From positions 1-31,154 of the forward strand of contig CAJLZE010000022.1 of NCBI GenBank assembly GCA_905210995.1: a stretch of DNA of 31,154 nt, in the 5' to 3' direction. The stretch is from an uncultured Anaerotruncus sp. Its GTDB lineage: Bacteria > Bacillota > Clostridia > Oscillospirales > CAG-272. The notes below the pieces were generated by a model. It was given only the letters and a program-made list of their open reading frames with translations, searched no databases and was not told the origin of the DNA. Of this stretch, positions 6,895-13,372 are shown one piece after another; position 1 is the stretch's first letter, and each line of letters starts with the position of its first letter. The position numbers were made by a program, and so were the translations under genes.

Positions 6895-8514
6895 TTATCT
6901 TCCGGGCTTATTTTCAATTTTCTTTTTAATGGAATCGTAGGACAGGCCGTACTTTTCCGCAATATCACGCGCATAGCTCTTTCCGTCCGGCTTTGCCCGC
7001 GTGATCTTAAATGACCGTTTGCCTTTCTCGATGCCGGCAACGAGAGTATCTATCTTAGCCCCTTCCGGGGCAGTTCTCGCATTTATTTCATCTATCATAC
7101 CGGCAAGCTCATGCAAATGCGTTGAAAACAGCACACGGCAGCCTATAAGCGCCAGTCCGCCCAAAACCTCGGCGGCTATGTACGATGCCTCGTAGGCTCC
7201 GGTCGATGAGAGCGATTCGTCAAGCAGAACGAGCGATTCGTCGGTAACCGATTCTATTATCGCGTCAAGACGCGCACACTCCTCACCGAGACGTCCCTTG
7301 TCTATCGTGTCGTCGGCTCCGGTCGGAAAATGAGTATATATCGCATCTACGGGAGACATAACGGCAGATTCGGCGGGCACAAACATACCCAGCTGCATCA
7401 TTGCCTGAGAAATACCGAGCGCGCATGTTATTACCGATTTGCCGCCTCGGTTCGGTCCCGACAGGACATAAATAGTAGCGTTCTCGTCAAAAACAAGATC
7501 GTTCGGAACAACTTCATCGTCTATCTTGAGCGCAACCGCGGGGTTGTAAAGCCCATAGGCGCGGTAGACTCTGTCTGCAGCGGGGACTATCTCGGGAACG
7601 CACAGGGGGCAACCCTTTGCACGGAGTTTCGAAAGCATACGAGTGCCCTTTACAAGAAATTCGATCTCGGGAATAAGATTAAGCAGAAAATCCGTATTTT
7701 CAAGCACGTACTGCTGGACTATCTTTTTCCACGAGCGGAGAGACGAGCTGTAAACATCGTTTATTGCCGCATTGAAGGCGATCGCCAGAGCCGTCTTTTG
7801 GTTGTCGTTCTGATTTTTATTAAACGGAACAAGTTTTGCGATGCAGGTGTACTCATCATCCTTGAAATTGAGACGGAGTATCTTTTCGAGAACATCGCCC
7901 GAGCGGAACTGCTCGGGGTTGATCGAAAGCACGCCAGCATCCTTCGGGCGAAGCTGCGCGTCAAGGTTCACTCCTATCGTAACGCTCTTTATCTCACGCA
8001 CCCGCTTTGTAAGCTCACACAGTTTTTCGTTGAGCTCGCTGTAATAATTGCTTTCGGCAAGCTCGTTTATACGGTCACACAGAGTGCGGAACGCCCTGCC
8101 GTGCAATGAATCCGAAACCGCGTTCAGACCGTCGTTAAGCGTGTCAACACTTGAAATGTAAAGCTCTATCTCGGTTATGCTGGCAAGATAGTCTGTCGTG
8201 TCACCGCTGTCCGATTCAAGACGACGCAATTCAAGTATATCGTTCAGTATCGGCATTACTGAGTTCAACGTATCGATAAGCCCTGGATTTTCAAGCAGGT
8301 CGGAAAATGTTTCGTTGCGGTACGCAATGACCGCCGGATCGGCAGTAAAGAATTCCGGCAGAGACCCGCTCTTCAACTGCATGATGTCTCCGAAGCCAAG
8401 CTCGTCCACAACATACTGACTTATATCGGGGCGATCCTCAGAACGCATATGCCGCTCCTGCGTCGCCTCATCCGGATATATCAAAGAAAAATTTTTAAGA
8501 TCCATCGGATTCAA
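6895..8514 (-). CDS. MutS-like ATPase (MutS core and ATPase domains only)
   Basis: 539-residue member of the MutS family lacking the mismatch-recognition N-terminal domain. Residues 1-330 form a helical lever/clamp-like core and the rest is the ABC-type ATPase: Walker A GPNRGGKS (353-360), Walker B LVLLDES with Asp432 and Glu433, and the switch STHLHEL (His466). No Smr nuclease tail is present. Roles of such short MutS homologues are uncertain; they are usually not the mismatch repair MutS. TTG at 8514 is the likely start: GAGGAG lies 5 bases upstream and the TTG overlaps the recombinase stop as TTGA. The ATG at 8505 is 14 bases from that site and less likely. Confidence 0.88.
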   Translation of the reverse strand: MNPMDLKNFSLIYPDEATQERHMRSEDRPDISQYVVDELGFGDIMQLKSGSLPEFFTADPAVIAYRNETFSDLLENPGLIDTLNSVMPILNDILELRRLESDSGDTTDYLASITEIELYISSVDTLNDGLNAVSDSLHGRAFRTLCDRINELAESNYYSELNEKLCELTKRVREIKSVTIGVNLDAQLRPKDAGVLSINPEQFRSGDVLEKILRLNFKDDEYTCIAKLVPFNKNQNDNQKTALAIAFNAAINDVYSSSLRSWKKIVQQYVLENTDFLLNLIPEIEFLVKGTRMLSKLRAKGCPLCVPEIVPAADRVYRAYGLYNPAVALKIDDEVVPNDLVFDENATIYVLSGPNRGGKSVITCALGISQAMMQLGMFVPAESAVMSPVDAIYTHFPTGADDTIDKGRLGEECARLDAIIESVTDESLVLLDESLSSTGAYEASYIAAEVLGGLALIGCRVLFSTHLHELAGMIDEINARTAPEGAKIDTLVAGIEKGKRSFKITRAKPDGKSYARDIAEKYGLSYDSIKKKIENKPGR

Positions 8515-9578
8515 CTATTCTCCTCGTTTTTTTGATTCCTGTCCGTCTCGTTGCCATCGGAAACACGGTTCACATCCCGCCCGAGCGGATTTTTTGCCAT
8601 TGCTCGCTCAACATCGCTGTCAACAACGTGAGTGTATATCTGGGTGGTATTGAGCTGCTCGTGCCCCAATATTTCTTTAAGCACACGGACATCTACTCCG
8701 CCCTCACGGTACATAAGCGTTGCGGCAGTGTGCCTCAGCTTGTGCACCGAATAGTTTTTTGAACCGAGTCCCGCACGGTCAAGGTACTTATCGACCATAC
8801 ACTCTACCGATTTCGGGCATATCCGTCTTCCGACACGGCTCAGAAAAAGTGCATTTTCGTCTGCGGAGGTTTTCGGCTTAACGGCGCCGCCCGTGCGTTC
8901 GGCAATATAATCGCCAAGCGCAGCACGGCACGCTTCGTTGAGATATACGATACGTTCCTTGTTTCCCTTCCCGACGATGCGGGCGGAACGGAGATACCTG
9001 TCAAGGTCGGAAAGGTTCATCCCGCACAGCTCGGAAAGCCGCATACCGCAGTTGAGAAACAGCGTTACTATCGCAAAATCACGTCTGCGGAATTCCGACG
9101 ACGTGTCGGTCCTTACCGTTTCAAGCAAAAGCCGCGATTCGTCAAGCGTCAAAAACTTCGGCAATGACTTACGTTTGTTCGGCGCGTCTATGGCTACAGA
9201 TGGATCATAGTCAAGAAGCTGCCGCTTTGATGTGAGGTATTTGAACAGTCCCTTTATTGCTACCAGCTTGCGCGCACGCGCGGCGCTTTTGTTGCCGCGT
9301 TCACGGTCGGTATAAAAAAGGAAATCGTATATGTCCGTCGTGGTGATGCTCCTCAGAAATTCAAGATCAACGCGGCGCACATCGATCGACATGAACTCCT
9401 CGCTGTGCGGTTCCGGAACATTTCCCTGCCGTTTGGCGATAAGGAATCTGAAAAATGTTCTCAGATCCAGCATATATTCGTTTACCGTACGGGGAGACCG
9501 CCCTTGTATGACCAACTTATATCCCGCAAACTCACGCATTATCTGCGAATACTCCTCGGGATCGTACTGTGTTGACAT
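8511..9578 (-). CDS. Tyrosine recombinase (XerC/XerD family)
   Basis: 355-residue tyrosine recombinase. The N-terminal SAM-like core-binding domain spans about 10-120 (GRSPRTVNEYMLDLRTFFRFL). The catalytic domain holds the full set: Arg180 (GMRLSEL), Lys204 (VGKGNKER), His279 and Arg282 (HKLRHTAA), His306 (LGHEQLNTT) and the nucleophile Tyr315 (IYTH). It cuts and rejoins DNA, as in chromosome dimer resolution by Xer. A tail of about 35 polar residues follows the tyrosine. AGAGGTGA lies 7 bases before the ATG at 9578. It is first in the minus-strand chain that includes the MutS-like gene. No att sites or integrated element flank it, so a housekeeping Xer role is likelier than an integrase role. 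Confidence 0.9.
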   Translation of the reverse strand: MSTQYDPEEYSQIMREFAGYKLVIQGRSPRTVNEYMLDLRTFFRFLIAKRQGNVPEPHSEEFMSIDVRRVDLEFLRSITTTDIYDFLFYTDRERGNKSAARARKLVAIKGLFKYLTSKRQLLDYDPSVAIDAPNKRKSLPKFLTLDESRLLLETVRTDTSSEFRRRDFAIVTLFLNCGMRLSELCGMNLSDLDRYLRSARIVGKGNKERIVYLNEACRAALGDYIAERTGGAVKPKTSADENALFLSRVGRRICPKSVECMVDKYLDRAGLGSKNYSVHKLRHTAATLMYREGGVDVRVLKEILGHEQLNTTQIYTHVVDSDVERAMAKNPLGRDVNRVSDGNETDRNQKNEENS

Positions 9579-9673
9579 CGGCGGCTCACCTCTTTTCTTT
9601 CGGTAATTCGGGTTTGCGATATTGCGATCATTTTACGGCACATACGGTCGCAACGTGCGCTTTTTTATTGGAT

Positions 9674-9687
9674 AAAGTGTAAACTTT
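9674..9687. promoter_or_regulatory. Small perfect dyad in the divergent recombinase/membrane protein region
   Basis: AAAGT (9674-9678) and ACTTT (9683-9687) around GTAA form a perfect dyad just upstream of the -35 of the membrane protein promoter. It could be an operator; no factor can be named. The rest of the 204-base region shows no gene and I found no convincing promoter for the recombinase. Confidence 0.3.
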
Positions 9688-9699
9688 CCGGCGCGGATA

Positions 9700-9728
9700 T
9701 TGCAAAGCGGCGGTATAAAATATATAAT
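9700..9728 (+). promoter_or_regulatory. Promoter of the membrane protein/HAD unit
   Basis: TTGCAA (9700-9705), 17 bases, TATAAT (9723-9728), about 54 bases before the ATG at 9783. Confidence 0.7.
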
Positions 9729-9782
9729 TATACGCAGCGGCGTACGTTGACGTCCGCATTTCGGAAAGGAATCGTCTGATTT

Positions 9783-10385
9783 ATGAGTTTTTTTAAAAAA
9801 TATTCGTATACGGTCGTCAAACTGATCGTCAATCAGTTTGCGATCTCGATACTCGGAAATGTTCTCGCCATTGCCTGCGGCATGGCGAAAAACTACACGC
9901 TGATGCTCGTTACGAGCATTTTTGCGGTGCTGTTTTACGTATTTCTGAACTATTCGGCGCTATGGGAGATCGGGTATAAGGAGATACCCTCCATCGCAAC
10001 GGGCAGACTCGCTCGCCGCCCCCTTGCCGGACTTTATATGTCGCTTTTGGCGGCGATCCCCAACTTTTTGCTTGCCGTCCTCGTGACTCTCGGAAACCTT
10101 TTGAGCGATATAAAATTCTTCTCCACACTCGGCGGCATTACCGCAATGGTCGCAATATGGCTTGAAGGAATGTATACCGGTATTCTCTCATTCATCAAGA
10201 TCGACGGACACGCCGCCAACTCATATTGGATATCCTACTTCATTATAATCATTCCCGGACTTATCGCGGGTTGGCTCGGCTATTATTTCGGGATCCGCAA
10301 CTTCCATCTGACACGCATTCTTATTGCCGAAACGCCCGAGGAAGCCGAGAAAAAACGCGTGGAAAAAGAAAAACACAACAAATGA
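9783..10385 (+). CDS. Uncharacterised integral membrane protein
   Basis: 200 residues. I do not recognise a named family. There are about four to five hydrophobic segments: roughly 18-33, 37-60, 80-103, 111-136 and 148-170. A cytoplasmic-looking loop (ATGRLARRPLAG) follows the second segment, and the charged Glu/Lys tail (EEAEKKRVEKEKHNK) suggests a cytoplasmic C-terminus by the positive-inside rule. The N-terminus MSFFKKYSYTVVKL has no cleavable signal. AAAGGA lies about 13 bases before the ATG, a long spacing. The HAD phosphatase follows after 14 bases, so the two are co-transcribed, but no joint function is evident. Confidence 0.8.
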   Translation: MSFFKKYSYTVVKLIVNQFAISILGNVLAIACGMAKNYTLMLVTSIFAVLFYVFLNYSALWEIGYKEIPSIATGRLARRPLAGLYMSLLAAIPNFLLAVLVTLGNLLSDIKFFSTLGGITAMVAIWLEGMYTGILSFIKIDGHAANSYWISYFIIIIPGLIAGWLGYYFGIRNFHLTRILIAETPEEAEKKRVEKEKHNK

Positions 10386-10399
10386 GGTATCTGACGTAA

Positions 10400-11011
10400 A
10401 TGTACGACAATATAATCTACGATTTCGACGGCACAGTCGCAGATTCATATCCGTATTTCACACGTGCGCTCAAGCTCACGCTTGAGCATTACGGGAAAGA
10501 GGATACATATGAATCGATCCTTGCCAACCTCAAAATATCCGTGAGACATGCGCTCAGGCACTACGCTTTTCCCGATCGTGCCGAGGCCAAAAAAATGATG
10601 TACGACATTTATCACCGGCTGGCGCTTGCAGAACAGGGACCTGTTCTGGGTGCCGCCGAAGCGCTCAGATATGCCTCACAAAACGGTAAAAAGAATTTTC
10701 TCTACACGCATTCTGACGGTTTTCCGCGTCTTTTGCTCGAAAAGTGGGGGTTGCTCGATGAATTCACATTCATTATCGACAGCACATTCCATTTCCCTGC
10801 CAAACCCGCCCCCGACGCGCTGAACTACCTTTGCGAACGCTTCTCGCTTGATCGCAGCCGTTCGCTTATGGTCGGTGACCGCGACATTGATGTGCTTGCC
10901 GGTCTCAACGCCGGAATGCATGGGTGCCTGTTTGACGACGGTCATTTTTACGACAGCTTCGATTGCGAGCATACCGTAAGAGATATGCATGAGCTGATAG
11001 GGATCATCTGA
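10400..11011 (+). CDS. HAD-superfamily hydrolase, phosphoglycolate phosphatase-like
   Basis: 203-residue haloacid dehalogenase-type phosphatase with a helical C1 cap. Motif I is DFDGTVAD with nucleophile Asp8 and acid Asp10; motif II is the serine in YTHSDG; motif III is the lysine in PAKPAPD; motif IV is VGDRDIDVLAG. All catalytic positions are present and the length is normal for the Gph/PgmB-like subfamily, which dephosphorylates small sugar or organic acid phosphates. The precise substrate is not visible. GAGG, overlapping the stop of the upstream membrane protein gene, serves as ribosome binding site about 12 bases from the ATG. A strong terminator follows. Confidence 0.9.
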   Translation: MYDNIIYDFDGTVADSYPYFTRALKLTLEHYGKEDTYESILANLKISVRHALRHYAFPDRAEAKKMMYDIYHRLALAEQGPVLGAAEALRYASQNGKKNFLYTHSDGFPRLLLEKWGLLDEFTFIIDSTFHFPAKPAPDALNYLCERFSLDRSRSLMVGDRDIDVLAGLNAGMHGCLFDDGHFYDSFDCEHTVRDMHELIGII

Positions 11012-11034
11012 TACTTAATTACTTGAATATCCGT

Positions 11035-11064
11035 GAGGCTGAAACGCGGCTGCGTTTCAGCCTC
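11035..11064. terminator. Terminator after the HAD gene
   Basis: Perfect 13-bp stem (11035-11047 with 11052-11064) and a GGCT loop, followed on the plus strand by CTTTCGTTGTTTT. The converging lipoprotein gene ends at 11080, so it may act in both directions. Confidence 0.85.
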
Positions 11065-11079
11065 CTTTCGTTGTTTTGA

Positions 11080-12501
11080 TCAGTTGGTCTTAGCTGCCGA
11101 ATATGTATCGGCAATAAACTTTTCAAACTTCGGGAGCACAAGTCTGTGCCCGGTGGCATTGAGATGGCTGACGTCGGTCGCTGTCATCGAATATTTTGCG
11201 CGGAACGCCGCATCTGTCATATCAACACCGGACAGTGCGGGATCGTCGGCGCTGAAGCACGGAACGTTTTTCAGCTTGCATATCTCACGCATTGCATCTG
11301 CATAATCGGATACCGTCTTTCCTATACCGTTCGTTCCCGACACCTTCCAAGGTGTCACGCAAATAAGGACGGCATTAGGATATTTTGCACGCAGACCGTC
11401 TATCATAACGTTGAGAGCGCCCTTGAATGTCTTTGTGCCGGTATCGTCATTGTTACCGATAGGTGTTTTCTTGTTATAATCGTTTTTGCCACCTTCAAAA
11501 ACAACGATGTCGGGATTGTTGTCAGCCATCTGCTTGTAGCGCACGACCATGGGATTGTTTGTCGTCACATAATCGGAGACAGTAGAGCCGTTCTTGCCGT
11601 AGTTTGTGTATTTCATCTCGTATATCTTACCGAGAAGCGAAGGCCAGACATAATTCTGGTCAAGCCCGTTGCCCGCAAAATAGCTGTCTCCGAGGAAGTT
11701 GACGGTCAGCCCTTTGAGCGCCGGGTACTTGATCGCGGCTTTTTCGGCTTCGATATATTTATCGAACTCTTCTTTTTCCTTCTGGGATACACTCACGGTA
11801 CCCTTTTCACCTGTGAACTCAACATATACCGTGGGGAACTGCTCGGGTGTAAAGGATGACGACTGACCGGATCTGAAGCAAAGGCGGATGTTTTCGTCAT
11901 CCTTCGACGTCACATACGTGTAGACCACGCCTTTACCGTCCGCCGTGGGAGCCGCAATATCGCTTTTGCCATTTCCGGAGCCGACATAGTTTGCTCCAGT
12001 CGTGTCAACGACCCACTCACCGTTTTCCATCTTCCACGACGATACAACATATGCAGCTGCCGACGCGAATCCCGTATCACCGCCGGAATTCGTGTTGTCA
12101 TCGGTGAAGCTGATCTTTGTTCCCGCCTTGGCGATGTTGATAACATCGGTATACGAGTACGAGCCGCCCTTGGGCTTGATCTTGTTCACGTAGCCCTGAG
12201 TATTTTTGTCAGAGCCCACATACCCGAAATTCCACTTGACCTCAACAGTCGCGCGTTCGGGTGTGCCCGCCGTCGTTTCGTCAGCAGCGGTGGTCACCGG
12301 CGCCGTTGTTTCCGCAGGAGCCGTTGCTTCGGTAGTCCCCGCATTATCCGCGGTCGTTCCGGGAGCGGTCGTTTGAACAGTGTCATCCGATCCGTCCGCC
12401 GTGCTGCTGTCGGCGATGCCGCCGTTGCCTCCGCTGCATGACGCCAGTGACATCAGCATAACAGCCGATACAGCCGCAGCAAGTATTTTGAATGCCTTCA
12501 T
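11080..12501 (-). CDS. Secreted lipoprotein with SGNH/GDSL-type hydrolase domain
   Basis: 473 residues. Signal peptide and lipobox LASC place the lipidated Cys at 22. A Thr/Ala-rich linker (about 35-80) leads into a beta-rich domain of unknown family (about 83-235), then an SGNH hydrolase domain (about 262-470). Block I is FLGDSYFAG with Ser273 as nucleophile, the block II glycine is in NYGKNGS, block III is EGGKND with Asn340, and block V is DVSHLN with Asp443 and His446, so the active site is complete. Likely an esterase on the outer face of the membrane, perhaps a carbohydrate deacetylase. GGAGG lies about 10 bases before the ATG. It follows the cytidylate kinase-like gene after 23 bases. 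Confidence 0.88.
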   Translation of the reverse strand: MKAFKILAAAVSAVMLMSLASCSGGNGGIADSSTADGSDDTVQTTAPGTTADNAGTTEATAPAETTAPVTTAADETTAGTPERATVEVKWNFGYVGSDKNTQGYVNKIKPKGGSYSYTDVINIAKAGTKISFTDDNTNSGGDTGFASAAAYVVSSWKMENGEWVVDTTGANYVGSGNGKSDIAAPTADGKGVVYTYVTSKDDENIRLCFRSGQSSSFTPEQFPTVYVEFTGEKGTVSVSQKEKEEFDKYIEAEKAAIKYPALKGLTVNFLGDSYFAGNGLDQNYVWPSLLGKIYEMKYTNYGKNGSTVSDYVTTNNPMVVRYKQMADNNPDIVVFEGGKNDYNKKTPIGNNDDTGTKTFKGALNVMIDGLRAKYPNAVLICVTPWKVSGTNGIGKTVSDYADAMREICKLKNVPCFSADDPALSGVDMTDAAFRAKYSMTATDVSHLNATGHRLVLPKFEKFIADTYSAAKTN

Positions 12502-12524
12502 TTTGTTTTTCCTCCGTCGATCTA

Positions 12525-13160
12525 TCAGAATGCCTCGCGTTTTTCGCGGTAAACATCGGCTATTGCCTTGACAGTGCCCTCTATGCCGAGAAATGAGCTA
12601 TCTATCAGCATATTGTAGTTATCGGGATTTCCCCATTTGCGCCCGGTGTAGTAGTTGTAATAATTGATCCTGCGCTTGTCTGTGCGCGAAATAAGATCGC
12701 GCGCTTCCTTTTCGGTCGATGCCGCGCCTCTTTCGATAACATGCTTTATTCTCGCTTCAAGCGGAGCATAAACAAATATCGAAAAACGCGCAGGGTTTGA
12801 GCGAAGCACATAATCCGAGCAGCGACCTATAATGATGCACGGTCCCTCGGTTGCAAGGTCGCGGATGATCTGAGACTGGGTAATGAACAGTTTGTCATTT
12901 ATCGGAACATCCATTCCGACCGACGCCGCGCCGTAGTATGACGACCCGAGCGCGAGTGTATAAAGCAGACTGTTCGTTGCCTTTTCATCAACATGATGCA
13001 GGACCTCGGTGGACATTCCGCTTTTTTGCGCCGCCATCGTTATAAGCTCTCGGTCATAAGATTTTATGCCGAGCAGCTCAGCAAGTCGCTGACCGATCTC
13101 ACGTCCGCCGCTTCCGTACTGACGCGCTATTGTGATAACAGGGTAGCTTTTTTCTGACAT
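12525..13160 (-). CDS. Cytidylate kinase-like protein
   Basis: 211-residue P-loop protein of the cytidylate kinase-like family. The N-terminus ITIARQYGSGGREIGQRLAE is the modified Walker A typical of this family, with Arg where a classical P-loop has Lys. It continues with SYDRELITMAA, IIIGRCSDYVL (about 110-120), an arginine-rich lid (ISRTDKRRINYYNYYTG, about 157-173) and NYNMLIDSSFLG. Nucleotide kinase activity is expected from the fold but the natural substrate of these proteins is not established. GGGAGG lies upstream of the ATG. It has its own consensus promoter and precedes the SGNH lipoprotein in the same transcript. Confidence 0.85.
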   Translation of the reverse strand: MSEKSYPVITIARQYGSGGREIGQRLAELLGIKSYDRELITMAAQKSGMSTEVLHHVDEKATNSLLYTLALGSSYYGAASVGMDVPINDKLFITQSQIIRDLATEGPCIIIGRCSDYVLRSNPARFSIFVYAPLEARIKHVIERGAASTEKEARDLISRTDKRRINYYNYYTGRKWGNPDNYNMLIDSSFLGIEGTVKAIADVYREKREAF

Positions 13161-13240
13161 AAAACTGCACCTCCCGTATTTTTCCGCCCACGGCGCTTTT
13201 ATGCTGCCGACAGTGCGGTAATATAATTTTCTACAAATAC

Positions 13241-13269
13241 ATTATACCACATAGAATACTTTTTTGCAA
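13241..13269 (-). promoter_or_regulatory. Promoter of the cytidylate kinase-like/SGNH lipoprotein unit
   Basis: Minus-strand TTGCAA (13269-13264), 17 bases, TATAAT (13246-13241). It leaves a leader of about 75 bases before the ATG at 13160. Divergent from the polA promoter. Confidence 0.75.
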
Positions 13270-13313
13270 TAGTGAATTGCTTTCGGGGCGCAACTTGCAA
13301 GACAATATTTTAC

Positions 13314-13342
13314 TTGACCGCGGCGGGATTTAGTGGTATACT
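13314..13342 (+). promoter_or_regulatory. Promoter of polA
   Basis: TTGACC (13314-13319), 17 bases, TATACT (13337-13342), about 30 bases before the polA ATG. Confidence 0.75.
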
Positions 13343-13372
13343 AAATACAATGAACCACATCGGGGGTATGAT

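Noticed and set aside
7330..8109. 259-residue plus-strand open frame inside the MutS-like gene
   Set aside because: Shadow of a conserved ATPase core, with no ribosome binding site or family motif.
8511..9578. Reading the tyrosine recombinase as an integrase of a mobile element
   Set aside because: No att-like repeats, excisionase, phage or conjugation genes nearby; embedded in a housekeeping-like operon.
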